Made by a program: the position numbers and the translations under genes
Part shown: piece by piece, positions 57,851 through 64,000 of the stretch
How positions within the stretch are numbered: the stretch's first letter is position 1
How the letters are laid out: every line of letters starts with the position of its first letter
NCBI RefSeq assembly: GCF_021412585.1
Contig: NZ_JAKCMI010000037.1
Location: 124,001 to 188,000, forward strand
Direction: 5' to 3'
Source: Halomonas alkalisoli
GTDB lineage: Bacteria > Pseudomonadota > Gammaproteobacteria > Pseudomonadales > Halomonadaceae
DNA: 64,000 nucleotides
The notes under the pieces: generated by a model
Seen by the model: the letters and a program-made list of their open reading frames with translations, nothing else
The model's database searches: none
Told to the model about the DNA's origin: nothing

Positions 57851-58774
57851 ATGCCCTGGCTGCAGTTGAAGGCTCGTATCGCCCCGGAGCAGGCTGAGCT
57901 GCTCGAAGAGCTGCTGATGGAGGAGGGAGCCACCGCCATCACCCTGCAGGATGCCCACGACGACCCTGTCTTCGAGCCTGAGCGCGGCACCACGCCGCTA
58001 TGGGACGAGACCGTGTTGACTGGCCTCTACGACGACCTGGAGGGCCTGACGGCCATGCTGGAGCGCCTGGCTGCGGCCTGGGCCCAGGCCATGCCGGGTG
58101 AGCCCTGCCCGGAAATCGAACATGAACTGCTGGCCGACCGGGACTGGGAGCGGGAGTGGATGGACGACTTCCAGCCCCTGCGCATGGGCCAGCGGCTGTG
58201 GATCGTGCCGAGCTGGCACGAGCCGCCCGACCCCAATGCGGTCAACCTGCATCTCGACCCGGGGCTCGCCTTCGGCACCGGCACCCACCCCACCACGGCA
58301 CTCTGCCTGGAGTGGCTGGACGGCCTGGCCCTGACCGGCGAGCTTAATGAACGAGCCGTACTCGACATCGGCTGCGGCTCGGGCATTCTGGCCATCGCCG
58401 CCCTCAAGCTGGGCGCACGACAGGCCATCGGCACCGATATCGACCCCCAGGCGCTACAGGCCAGCCGGGACAATGCCGCCCGCAACGCGATTGCCGATGA
58501 GGACCTCCGCCTCTGCTATCCCGAGGAACTGGCAGAGGCCGGCACGGCAACGACGTTTCCCGTGGTGATCGCCAATATCCTCGCCGGTCCGCTGATCGAC
58601 ATGGCAGCGACCGTTGCCGGACATGTGGCACCGGCCGGCCGGCTGGTGCTCTCGGGCATCCTCGAGAGCCAGGCCGGCGAGGTCCTCGAGGCCTACCGGG
58701 AACAGGGCCTGGTCATGAACGAGCCCGAGATTCGCGAGGGGTGGGTGCGCCTGAGCGGCCGCCGCCCGGCCTAA
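57851..58774 (+). CDS. prmA: ribosomal protein L11 methyltransferase
   Basis: 307 residues. It trimethylates several amino groups of L11. MPWLQLKARIAPEQAELLEE begins the substrate-recognition domain. The SAM site is LDIGCGSGILAIAALKLGAR near 172-190, and FPVVIANILAGPLIDMA contains the NILA motif. WxxxxQP-like LAFGTGTHPTTALCLEWL precedes it. GGAG lies 7 bases before ATG. A repeat-like element begins directly after the stop. Confidence 0.96.
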   Translation: MPWLQLKARIAPEQAELLEELLMEEGATAITLQDAHDDPVFEPERGTTPLWDETVLTGLYDDLEGLTAMLERLAAAWAQAMPGEPCPEIEHELLADRDWEREWMDDFQPLRMGQRLWIVPSWHEPPDPNAVNLHLDPGLAFGTGTHPTTALCLEWLDGLALTGELNERAVLDIGCGSGILAIAALKLGARQAIGTDIDPQALQASRDNAARNAIADEDLRLCYPEELAEAGTATTFPVVIANILAGPLIDMAATVAGHVAPAGRLVLSGILESQAGEVLEAYREQGLVMNEPEIREGWVRLSGRRPA

Positions 58775-58916
58775 GGAAATGCTGCACAAATCGCCGAGCG
58801 AGATGAAGCGCAAGGCGCCCGGAGCACAGGAACCGGAGCATATGGGGTATATGTGAGGATTCCGCGCACCGCGCAACGCAGCGATTCGCTCGTGTAGGCA
58901 TTTGTGCAGTGTTTCC
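58775..58916. repeat. 142-bp intergenic element with 17-bp terminal inverted repeats (MITE- or REP-like)
   Basis: The ends GGAAATGCTGCACAAAT and ATTTGTGCAGTGTTTCC are inverted copies matching at 15 of 17 positions. Inner segments (GAGCGA.AT and a central CATAT...ATATG) extend the imperfect symmetry. It contains no reading frame of note and fills the space between prmA and the dusB promoter. No second clear copy was found in the window. Confidence 0.6.
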
Positions 58917-58945
58917 CTGAGCCGGCAAACAACACCTTTGGCACC

Positions 58946-58974
58946 TTCACCATGGGACGACGGGGGCGTATGAT
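58946..58974 (+). promoter_or_regulatory. promoter of dusB-fis
   Basis: -35 TTCACC and -10 TATGAT with 17-bp spacing, placing the transcript start about 28 nt before the dusB ATG. Confidence 0.5.
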
Positions 58975-59008
58975 ATGCAGCCCCCGAGCCGAGTCACTAG
59001 ATTGCATC

Positions 59009-60052
59009 ATGCCCGATAGCCGCCCCCTGCCACAGATCGGTCGCCATCGCCTACCCAACCGGGTGGTCCTGGCCCCCATGGCCGGCGTCACAGACCGTCC
59101 CTTTCGACAGCTGTGCCGTCGACTCGGGGCCGGCCTCGTGGTGGGCGAGATGGTGACCTCGGACCCGGCACTGTGGCATACCCGCAAGTCTCGCCAGCGC
59201 ATGGACCACCGCGGCGAGCCAGGCCCCCGCACGGTGCAGATTGCCGGTGGCGATGCGGCGATGCTCGCTGAAGCCGCCCGGCTCAATGCCGAACAGGGGG
59301 CCGAGATCATCGACATCAACATGGGCTGTCCGGCCAAGAAGGTGTGCAACAAGGCCGCCGGCTCCGCACTCCTGCGCGATGAAGCCCTGGTGGCCGAGAT
59401 TCTCGAGGCAGTGGTCGCCGCGGTGGACGTTCCGGTGACGCTCAAGATCCGCACTGGCTGGTGCGCCAACAGCAACAACGGGCTCCGCGTGGCCCGGCTC
59501 GCCGAATCGGCCGGTATCCAGGCGCTGGCGGTCCATGGCCGTCATCGTCAACAGCGCTACAGCGGCCAGGCCGAGTACGACACCATCGCGGATATCAAGT
59601 CAAGGGTGAGCATTCCCGTGTTCGCCAACGGTGATATCGACTCTCCGCAGAAGGCCGCCTTCGTTCTCGACTATACTGGAGCGGATGCGGTAATGGTCGG
59701 CCGTGGCGCCCAGGGCAATCCCTGGATATTCCGCGAGATCGACCACTACCTGCGCCATGGACAGGCACTGCCCCCGCCCGCGGAACGCGAGCGGGCCGAC
59801 GTATTGCTCGATCACCTGTCGGCCCTGCACGCCTTCTACGGGGAGACGATGGGGGCGCGTATCGCGCGCAAACACCTCGGCTGGTACCTCGCATCGGACC
59901 GTCGCCTCGGCGAGGAACGACGACGCGAGCTACGCGCTGCCTTCAATGTCCTGCAGCACCCGGCCGAGCAATATGACTTCATCGACGACCTCTTTTGCCC
60001 CGGCGAAGGCACTGCCGACCCCGGGACAGCGAATGGAATCAGTGCCGCATGA
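59009..60052 (+). CDS. dusB: tRNA-dihydrouridine synthase B
   Basis: 347 residues from ATG 59009. FMN-dependent reduction of tRNA uridines. RVVLAPMAGVTDRPFRQLCR is the FMN-binding start, INMGCPAKKVCNKAAGSALL carries the catalytic cysteine, and VHGRHRQQRYSGQAEYD and FANGDIDSPQKA are conserved. The ribosome site is weak. The last four bases (ATGA) overlap the fis start, the standard dusB-fis arrangement. Confidence 0.96.
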   Translation: MPDSRPLPQIGRHRLPNRVVLAPMAGVTDRPFRQLCRRLGAGLVVGEMVTSDPALWHTRKSRQRMDHRGEPGPRTVQIAGGDAAMLAEAARLNAEQGAEIIDINMGCPAKKVCNKAAGSALLRDEALVAEILEAVVAAVDVPVTLKIRTGWCANSNNGLRVARLAESAGIQALAVHGRHRQQRYSGQAEYDTIADIKSRVSIPVFANGDIDSPQKAAFVLDYTGADAVMVGRGAQGNPWIFREIDHYLRHGQALPPPAERERADVLLDHLSALHAFYGETMGARIARKHLGWYLASDRRLGEERRRELRAAFNVLQHPAEQYDFIDDLFCPGEGTADPGTANGISAA

Positions 60053-60384
60053 ACCGTGAAGCCTTCAACCGGAACCCCGATCCGTCGGATATCGACATCG
60101 GTCCCCGCGCCGACGTGGCCGGCCTCGACACGCCGTCCTCACCGGCAGCGTCGGTAGAACAGCCACTGCGAGAAGCCGTGGATTGCGCCATGCGACGTTA
60201 CTTCGATCATCTCGATGGCGGTACCGCAACCGACCTCTACGCCATGGTGATGGCCGAGGTCGAGGCACCGCTGATGGCTGCCGTGCTGGACTATACCCAG
60301 GGCAACCAGACACGCGCCGCCGAAATCCTTGGGCTCAACCGTGGCACGCTGCGAAAGAAGCTCAAGCAGCATGACCTGATATGA
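60049..60384 (+). CDS. fis: DNA-binding protein Fis
   Basis: 111 residues from ATG 60049. A nucleoid protein that activates rRNA promoters and shapes DNA. The C-terminal helix-turn-helix reads NQTRAAEILGLNRGTLRKKL, close to other Fis proteins. The N-terminal 35 residues form an acidic, proline-containing extension, slightly longer than the E. coli protein (98 residues). Translationally coupled to dusB; purH follows after 77 bp. Confidence 0.95.
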   Translation: MNREAFNRNPDPSDIDIGPRADVAGLDTPSSPAASVEQPLREAVDCAMRRYFDHLDGGTATDLYAMVMAEVEAPLMAAVLDYTQGNQTRAAEILGLNRGTLRKKLKQHDLI

Positions 60385-60461
60385 ACCGGCTGGCCCCTGG
60401 GCCGCCCCGGTCCCACGCAACACGTCAACCCGTTTACTCACCTCCAACATAGAGTCGCACC

Positions 60462-62045
60462 ATGTCCGATATCCCCGCCTCCCGACCGGTTCGCCGCGCC
60501 CTCATCAGTGTTTCCGACAAGAGCGGCATCGTCGACTTCGCCCGGGGCCTGAGTGTACAAGGGGTCGAACTGCTCTCCACCGGCGGCACCTTTCGCCTGC
60601 TTGCCGAAAGCGGTATTGCCGTGACGGAAGTCTCTGAGCACACCGGCTTTCCCGAGATCATGGATGGACGGGTCAAGACACTGCACCCCAAGATCCATGG
60701 GGGCATCCTCGGCCGCCGCGGCCAGGACGATGCGGTCATGGCCGAACATGACATCGCCCCCATCGACATGGTGGTCGTGAATCTCTACCCCTTCGCCCAG
60801 ACCGTGGCCAAGCCGGGCTGCAGCCTGGATGATGCCATCGAGAACATCGATATCGGTGGCCCCACCATGGTGCGCGCCTGCGCCAAGAACCACGCCCATA
60901 CCACCATCGTGGTGGATGCCGGCGACTACGACCGTGTGCTGGCCGAGATGTCCGAGCAGCAGGGCAGCGTATCCGACGCCACCCGCTTCGACCTGGCCGT
61001 CAAGGCCTTCGAGCACACCGCTGGCTATGATGCCGCCATCGCCGACTACCTGGGCAGCCGGGTCCCCGGTGGCGAGGATGGCTTCCCGCGTACCTACAAC
61101 CTTCAGTTCCACAAGAAGCAGTCCATGCGCTATGGCGAAAACCCGCACCAGGGCGCTGCCTTCTACGTGGAAGCCGATGCCCGCGAAGCCAGCGTGGCCA
61201 CCGCCACCCAGCTGCAGGGTAAGGCACTCTCCTTCAACAACGTGGCGGATACCGATGCCGCCTTCGAGTGCGTCAAGGCTTTCACCGAGACCGCCTGCGT
61301 GATCGTCAAGCACGCCAACCCCTGCGGCGTGGCGGTGGGTGCCAGCGCCAGCGAAGCCTACGACAAGGCCTTCGCCACCGACCCCACCAGCGCCTTCGGC
61401 GGCATCATCGCCTTCAACGTGCCGCTGGACGCCGACACCGCCCGCGCCATCATCGACCGCCAGTTCGTCGAGGTGATCATCGCCCCCGGCGTCGAAGAGG
61501 CTGCACTGGCCATCGTCGCCGAGAAGCAGAACGTGCGTCTGCTCGACGTCGGCGACAGCTGGCCCGGCAAGCGCGAGCACGCCCACGACTTGAAGCGCGT
61601 GACGGGGGGGCTGCTGGTCCAGGACAGGGACCTGGGCATGGTCGGCCGCGACGAGCTGACCGTGGTCAGCGATCGGGTGCCCAGCGAGCAGGAGATGCGC
61701 GACCTGGCCTTTGCCTGGAAGGTGGCCAAGTACGTCAAGTCCAATGCCATCGTCTACGCCAAGGGCGGCCAGACCATCGGCGTGGGCGCCGGCCAGATGA
61801 GCCGCGTCTACTCCGCCAGGATCGCCGGCATCAAGGCCTCAGACGAGGGGCTGACGGTACCCGGCTCGGTCATGGCGAGCGATGCCTTCTTCCCGTTCCG
61901 GGACGGTATCGATGCCGCCGCTGCGGCCGGTATCACGGCGGTGATCCAGCCCGGCGGCTCGATGCGCGATCAGGAGGTGATCGACGCCGCCAATGAGGCG
62001 GGGATTGCCATGGTGTTTACCGGCATGCGCCATTTTAAGCACTGA
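60462..62045 (+). CDS. purH: bifunctional AICAR formyltransferase / IMP cyclohydrolase
   Basis: 527 residues, the usual length. Final two steps of IMP synthesis. The N-terminal IMP cyclohydrolase (MGS-like) domain has [40 protein letters not shown] and [13 protein letters not shown]. The transformylase domain has the conserved [15 protein letters not shown] near 285, [13 protein letters not shown] and a final [21 protein letters not shown] small hairpin overlaps the stop (62044-62070), and a larger one lies at 62103-62164. Confidence 0.97.
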   Translation: MSDIPASRPVRRALISVSDKSGIVDFARGLSVQGVELLSTGGTFRLLAESGIAVTEVSEHTGFPEIMDGRVKTLHPKIHGGILGRRGQDDAVMAEHDIAPIDMVVVNLYPFAQTVAKPGCSLDDAIENIDIGGPTMVRACAKNHAHTTIVVDAGDYDRVLAEMSEQQGSVSDATRFDLAVKAFEHTAGYDAAIADYLGSRVPGGEDGFPRTYNLQFHKKQSMRYGENPHQGAAFYVEADAREASVATATQLQGKALSFNNVADTDAAFECVKAFTETACVIVKHANPCGVAVGASASEAYDKAFATDPTSAFGGIIAFNVPLDADTARAIIDRQFVEVIIAPGVEEAALAIVAEKQNVRLLDVGDSWPGKREHAHDLKRVTGGLLVQDRDLGMVGRDELTVVSDRVPSEQEMRDLAFAWKVAKYVKSNAIVYAKGGQTIGVGAGQMSRVYSARIAGIKASDEGLTVPGSVMASDAFFPFRDGIDAAAAAGITAVIQPGGSMRDQEVIDAANEAGIAMVFTGMRHFKH

Positions 62046-62102
62046 GCCTGCGGCGAGAAGCGGCAGGCTCATAGCGAGCACCGCCAACCCATCGTAATAC
62101 AA

Positions 62103-62164
62103 GAAGCCCCCATCGACCTGAACTGCCCCCAAGTTGGACGGGCAGTCAGATTGATGGGGGCTTC
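62103..62164. terminator. two-step hairpin between purH and gabD, with an IS3-like terminal sequence inside
   Basis: Outer perfect 12-bp stem (GAAGCCCCCATC), inner 10-bp stem with one bulge (CTGAACTGCCC/GGGCAGTCAG), then CTTGTTT. It can work as a purH terminator. The inner bases TGAACTGCCCCCAAGTTGG look like the end of an IS3-family insertion sequence. Confidence 0.6.
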
Positions 62165-62205
62165 GCTTGTTTGGCGGGTCACCGGTGCCTAACGTCGCGG
62201 CTATC

Positions 62206-62300
62206 CCGGCGACAGGACTTCGCGGAGGCGCTGTGAACCCTTCCCTGGGCGCTACTTTTTCCTTCCCTGGAAAAAGACCTCCGCTACGACCTGTCCCCGG
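62206..62300. repeat. long imperfect hairpin (95 nt) downstream of gabD
   Basis: The arms 62206-62228 and 62278-62300 pair at 19 of 23 positions, ending in GCGGAGG/CCTCCGC. Between them is a second inverted repeat, CTTTTTCC...GGAAAAAG. It could be a REP-like element, a structured RNA or the gabD terminator. Confidence 0.5.
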
Positions 62301-62368
62301 CGCCGCTCATGTCAGTGGCCACCCGCACCATCTTGCTACCTTGCAAAAGGGACGAACGCCGCTGTTGC

Positions 62369-63826
62369 CTAGCCAAGATCGATGCAGAGGTACTTGGTCT
62401 CGAGAAACTCCTCCATCCCCTGGTGGCCGCCCTCGCGACCGAGCCCTGACGCCTTGACACCGCCGAAGGGCGCGGTGGGGTTGGAGATGAGGCCGGTGTT
62501 GATACCGACCATGCCGTACTCCAGCGCATCGGCCACACGCCATACCCGACCCAGGTCGCGGGAATAGAAATAGGACGCCAGCCCATACTGGGTGTCATTG
62601 GCCATCTGCACGGCATCCTCTTCATCCTCGAAGGGGAAGACCGCGGCAAGCGGGCCGAAGGTCTCCTCATGGGCCACCTTCATCTCACTGGTGGCGAAGC
62701 TGATCAGGGTCGGGGTGAAGAAGTTGCCCCCCAGCGGGTGGGGATTCCCCCCCAGCAACAGCTGGGCACCATGGTCCACGGCGTCATGCACGTGCTCGCT
62801 TACCTTTTCCACCGCCTTGCTATCGATCAGCGGCCCGATATTGACGCCCGACTCGGTGCCATCACCCACCTTGAGCTCGCTGTTCATGGCGACCGCCAGC
62901 TTCTCACAGAAGGCGTTGACCACACTGGACTGCACCAGGAAGCGGTTGGTGCAGACACAGGTCTGACCGGCGTTGCGGAACTTGGCGGCCATGGCGCCTT
63001 CCACGGCGGCGTCCAGGTCGGCATCCTCGAAGACGATGAAGGGGGCATTACCGCCCAGCTCCAGCGATATCTTCTGGATGTTCTGTGACGCCTGCGCCAT
63101 CAGCTGGCGCCCCACTTCGGTGGAGCCGGTAAAGGTGATCTTGCGCACGATGGGTGATTCGGTCATCGCCGCCGCAATCTCGCTGGCCCGTCCGGGCACC
63201 ACGTTGAATACACCACGCGGCACCCCGGCGCGCTCGGCCAGCAGCGCCAACGCGGTGGCGGAGAACGGGGTCTGGCTGGCTGGCTTGACGACGATGGTAC
63301 AACCGGCCGCCAACGCCGCCCCGGCCTTGCGCGTGATCATGGCCGCGGGGAAGTTCCACGGCGTGATCGCACCCACGACCCCCACCGCCTGCTTGGTCAC
63401 CACGATCCGCTGGTTGCTCTTGGCGGCGGGAATGGTTTCCCCATAGATGCGCCGCGCCTCCTCGGCGAACCAGCGCAGGAAGCTCGCCGCATAGGCGATT
63501 TCACCGGCGGCTTCCTTGAGCGGCTTGCCCTGCTCATGGGTCATGATCATGGCCAGGTCGTCCTGATGCTCCAGCATCAGGTCATGCCATTTCATGAGAA
63601 TATCGGCCCGCTCCTGGGCGGTGAGGCCCTTCCATCCGGGTAGCGCCGCTTCGGCGGCAGCGATCGCACGCTCCGTCTCGGCACGGCCCAGGCGCGGCAC
63701 GTTGCCGAAGGACTCTCCGGTGGCGGGGTTGACGACATCGATCTGCTCGCCGCTATCGGCGGCGACCCAGCTACCGTCAATATAGGCAAAGGGGCAGTAG
63801 AGCTGCGTTTCCTTCAAGGCTTCCAT
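62369..63826 (-). CDS. gabD: succinate-semialdehyde dehydrogenase
   Basis: 485 residues, an aldehyde dehydrogenase of the GabD type that oxidises succinate semialdehyde to succinate with NADP+ in GABA degradation. GVVGAITPWNFPAAMITRK, FTGSTEVGRQLMAQASQ, the general base in LELGGNAPFIVFED and the catalytic cysteine in NAGQTCVCTNRFLV are present, the CxC pair being the redox-sensitive feature of GabD. GGGAGAG precedes ATG 63826. A membrane protein gene ends 64 bp upstream on the same strand. Confidence 0.93.
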   Translation of the reverse strand: MEALKETQLYCPFAYIDGSWVAADSGEQIDVVNPATGESFGNVPRLGRAETERAIAAAEAALPGWKGLTAQERADILMKWHDLMLEHQDDLAMIMTHEQGKPLKEAAGEIAYAASFLRWFAEEARRIYGETIPAAKSNQRIVVTKQAVGVVGAITPWNFPAAMITRKAGAALAAGCTIVVKPASQTPFSATALALLAERAGVPRGVFNVVPGRASEIAAAMTESPIVRKITFTGSTEVGRQLMAQASQNIQKISLELGGNAPFIVFEDADLDAAVEGAMAAKFRNAGQTCVCTNRFLVQSSVVNAFCEKLAVAMNSELKVGDGTESGVNIGPLIDSKAVEKVSEHVHDAVDHGAQLLLGGNPHPLGGNFFTPTLISFATSEMKVAHEETFGPLAAVFPFEDEEDAVQMANDTQYGLASYFYSRDLGRVWRVADALEYGMVGINTGLISNPTAPFGGVKASGLGREGGHQGMEEFLETKYLCIDLG

Positions 63827-63890
63827 GATCGTCTCTCCCGGCCGACAAGCGGCCCTGTTGTATGTGTAAACGCGGCTTGGCGAGGCGCCA

Positions 63891-64000
63891 TCAACCCTGC
63901 GCCTCGACGCCCTGTTCCGGCACCATGTGCTGCTCGGCCCCTTCCTGGTGCGGGGGCTGGACCATGGCAGTCAGTATGGCAAGTATCAGCACCAGCGCGA
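63891..64000 (-). CDS. C-terminal end of a membrane protein (truncated by the window)
   Basis: Only the last 36 codons are visible. A hydrophobic stretch (ALVLILAILTAMV) is followed by a polar tail of about 22 residues rich in Gln, Glu and Gly, then TGA at 63891. This is a membrane helix with a cytoplasmic or periplasmic tail. The family cannot be identified; its place 64 bp before gabD suggests a transporter or uptake gene in the same transcript. Confidence 0.6.
   Translation of the reverse strand, partial: ALVLILAILTAMVQPPHQEGAEQHMVPEQGVEAQG

Larger units (their letters stand above)
62046..62368. other. intergenic region between purH and gabD rich in inverted repeats (323 bp)
   Basis: Downstream of both convergent genes. 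It contains three hairpins: GAGCCTGC/GCAGGCTC at 62044-62070 overlapping the purH stop, the 62-nt two-step hairpin at 62103-62164, and the long imperfect one at 62206-62300. No convincing coding sequence. Confidence 0.7.

Overview
The window is about 64 kb of GC-rich, gene-dense chromosome from a gammaproteobacterium. The best guess is Halomonadaceae (Halomonas or a close relative). That rests on the Na+-translocating NADH:quinone reductase operon, gammaproteobacterial gene orders (proA-nadD-rsfS-rlmH-mrdA-mrdB-mltB-rlpA-dacA-ybeD-lipB, dusB-fis, accB-accC), acidic proteins and an 87-residue OprI/Lpp-type lipoprotein. It is an inference from gene content; no 16S or other taxonomic marker lies in the window. 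I found no tRNA, rRNA, CRISPR array, prophage or intact insertion sequence.

Layout. 1-2070: the end of a peptide-modification-like locus (asparagine-synthetase-type amidotransferase, PqqD-like recognition protein, convergent HPr-kinase-like protein). 2215-10700: on the minus strand, nqrABCDEF, a degenerate apbE, nqrM, then the soluble transhydrogenase sthA. 11076-17524: gap and mfd diverge, followed by an L,D-transpeptidase. 17632-20168: major lipoprotein, a second L,D-transpeptidase and an orphan GspE/PilB-like ATPase. 20312-31749: an ABC-F protein, a GIY-YIG-like and a helical protein, an NYN-domain protein, a DUF6586-like protein, topA, a DUF3141 PHA-synthase-like protein with a nonapeptide repeat tail, a biotin-carboxylase remnant and a divergent LysR regulator. 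31933-43413: lipoate synthesis and the large cell-wall elongation/NAD cluster up to proA. 43509-49445: two membrane proteins with degenerate GGDEF domains, a DedA-PAP2 fusion, a LysE-type exporter, ubiX and mpl. 49636-53488: PPi-dependent phosphofructokinase, an apparently inactive PP2C-kinase fusion, and inorganic pyrophosphatase. 53801-62045: dsbD, accB-accC, prmA, dusB-fis and purH. 62369-64000: gabD and the tail of a membrane protein.

The genes are mainly housekeeping: sodium-coupled respiration, peptidoglycan elongation and recycling, attachment of the outer membrane to the wall, lipoate, biotin and fatty-acid precursor supply, NAD, proline and purine synthesis, and transcription-coupled repair. 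The recurrent oddity is a set of genes that keep a recognisable fold but appear to have lost catalytic residues: apbE-like in the nqr operon, the GIY-YIG-like protein, the biotin-carboxylase remnant, the two GGDEF proteins and the PP2C-kinase. The most promising leads for undescribed biology are the cluster at the left edge, the pseudo-phosphatase/pseudo-kinase between two PPi enzymes, and the degenerate ApbE in an operon that needs flavinylation.

All calls come from reading the sequence and recalled family motifs; no database search or alignment was run. Residue numbers are approximate.
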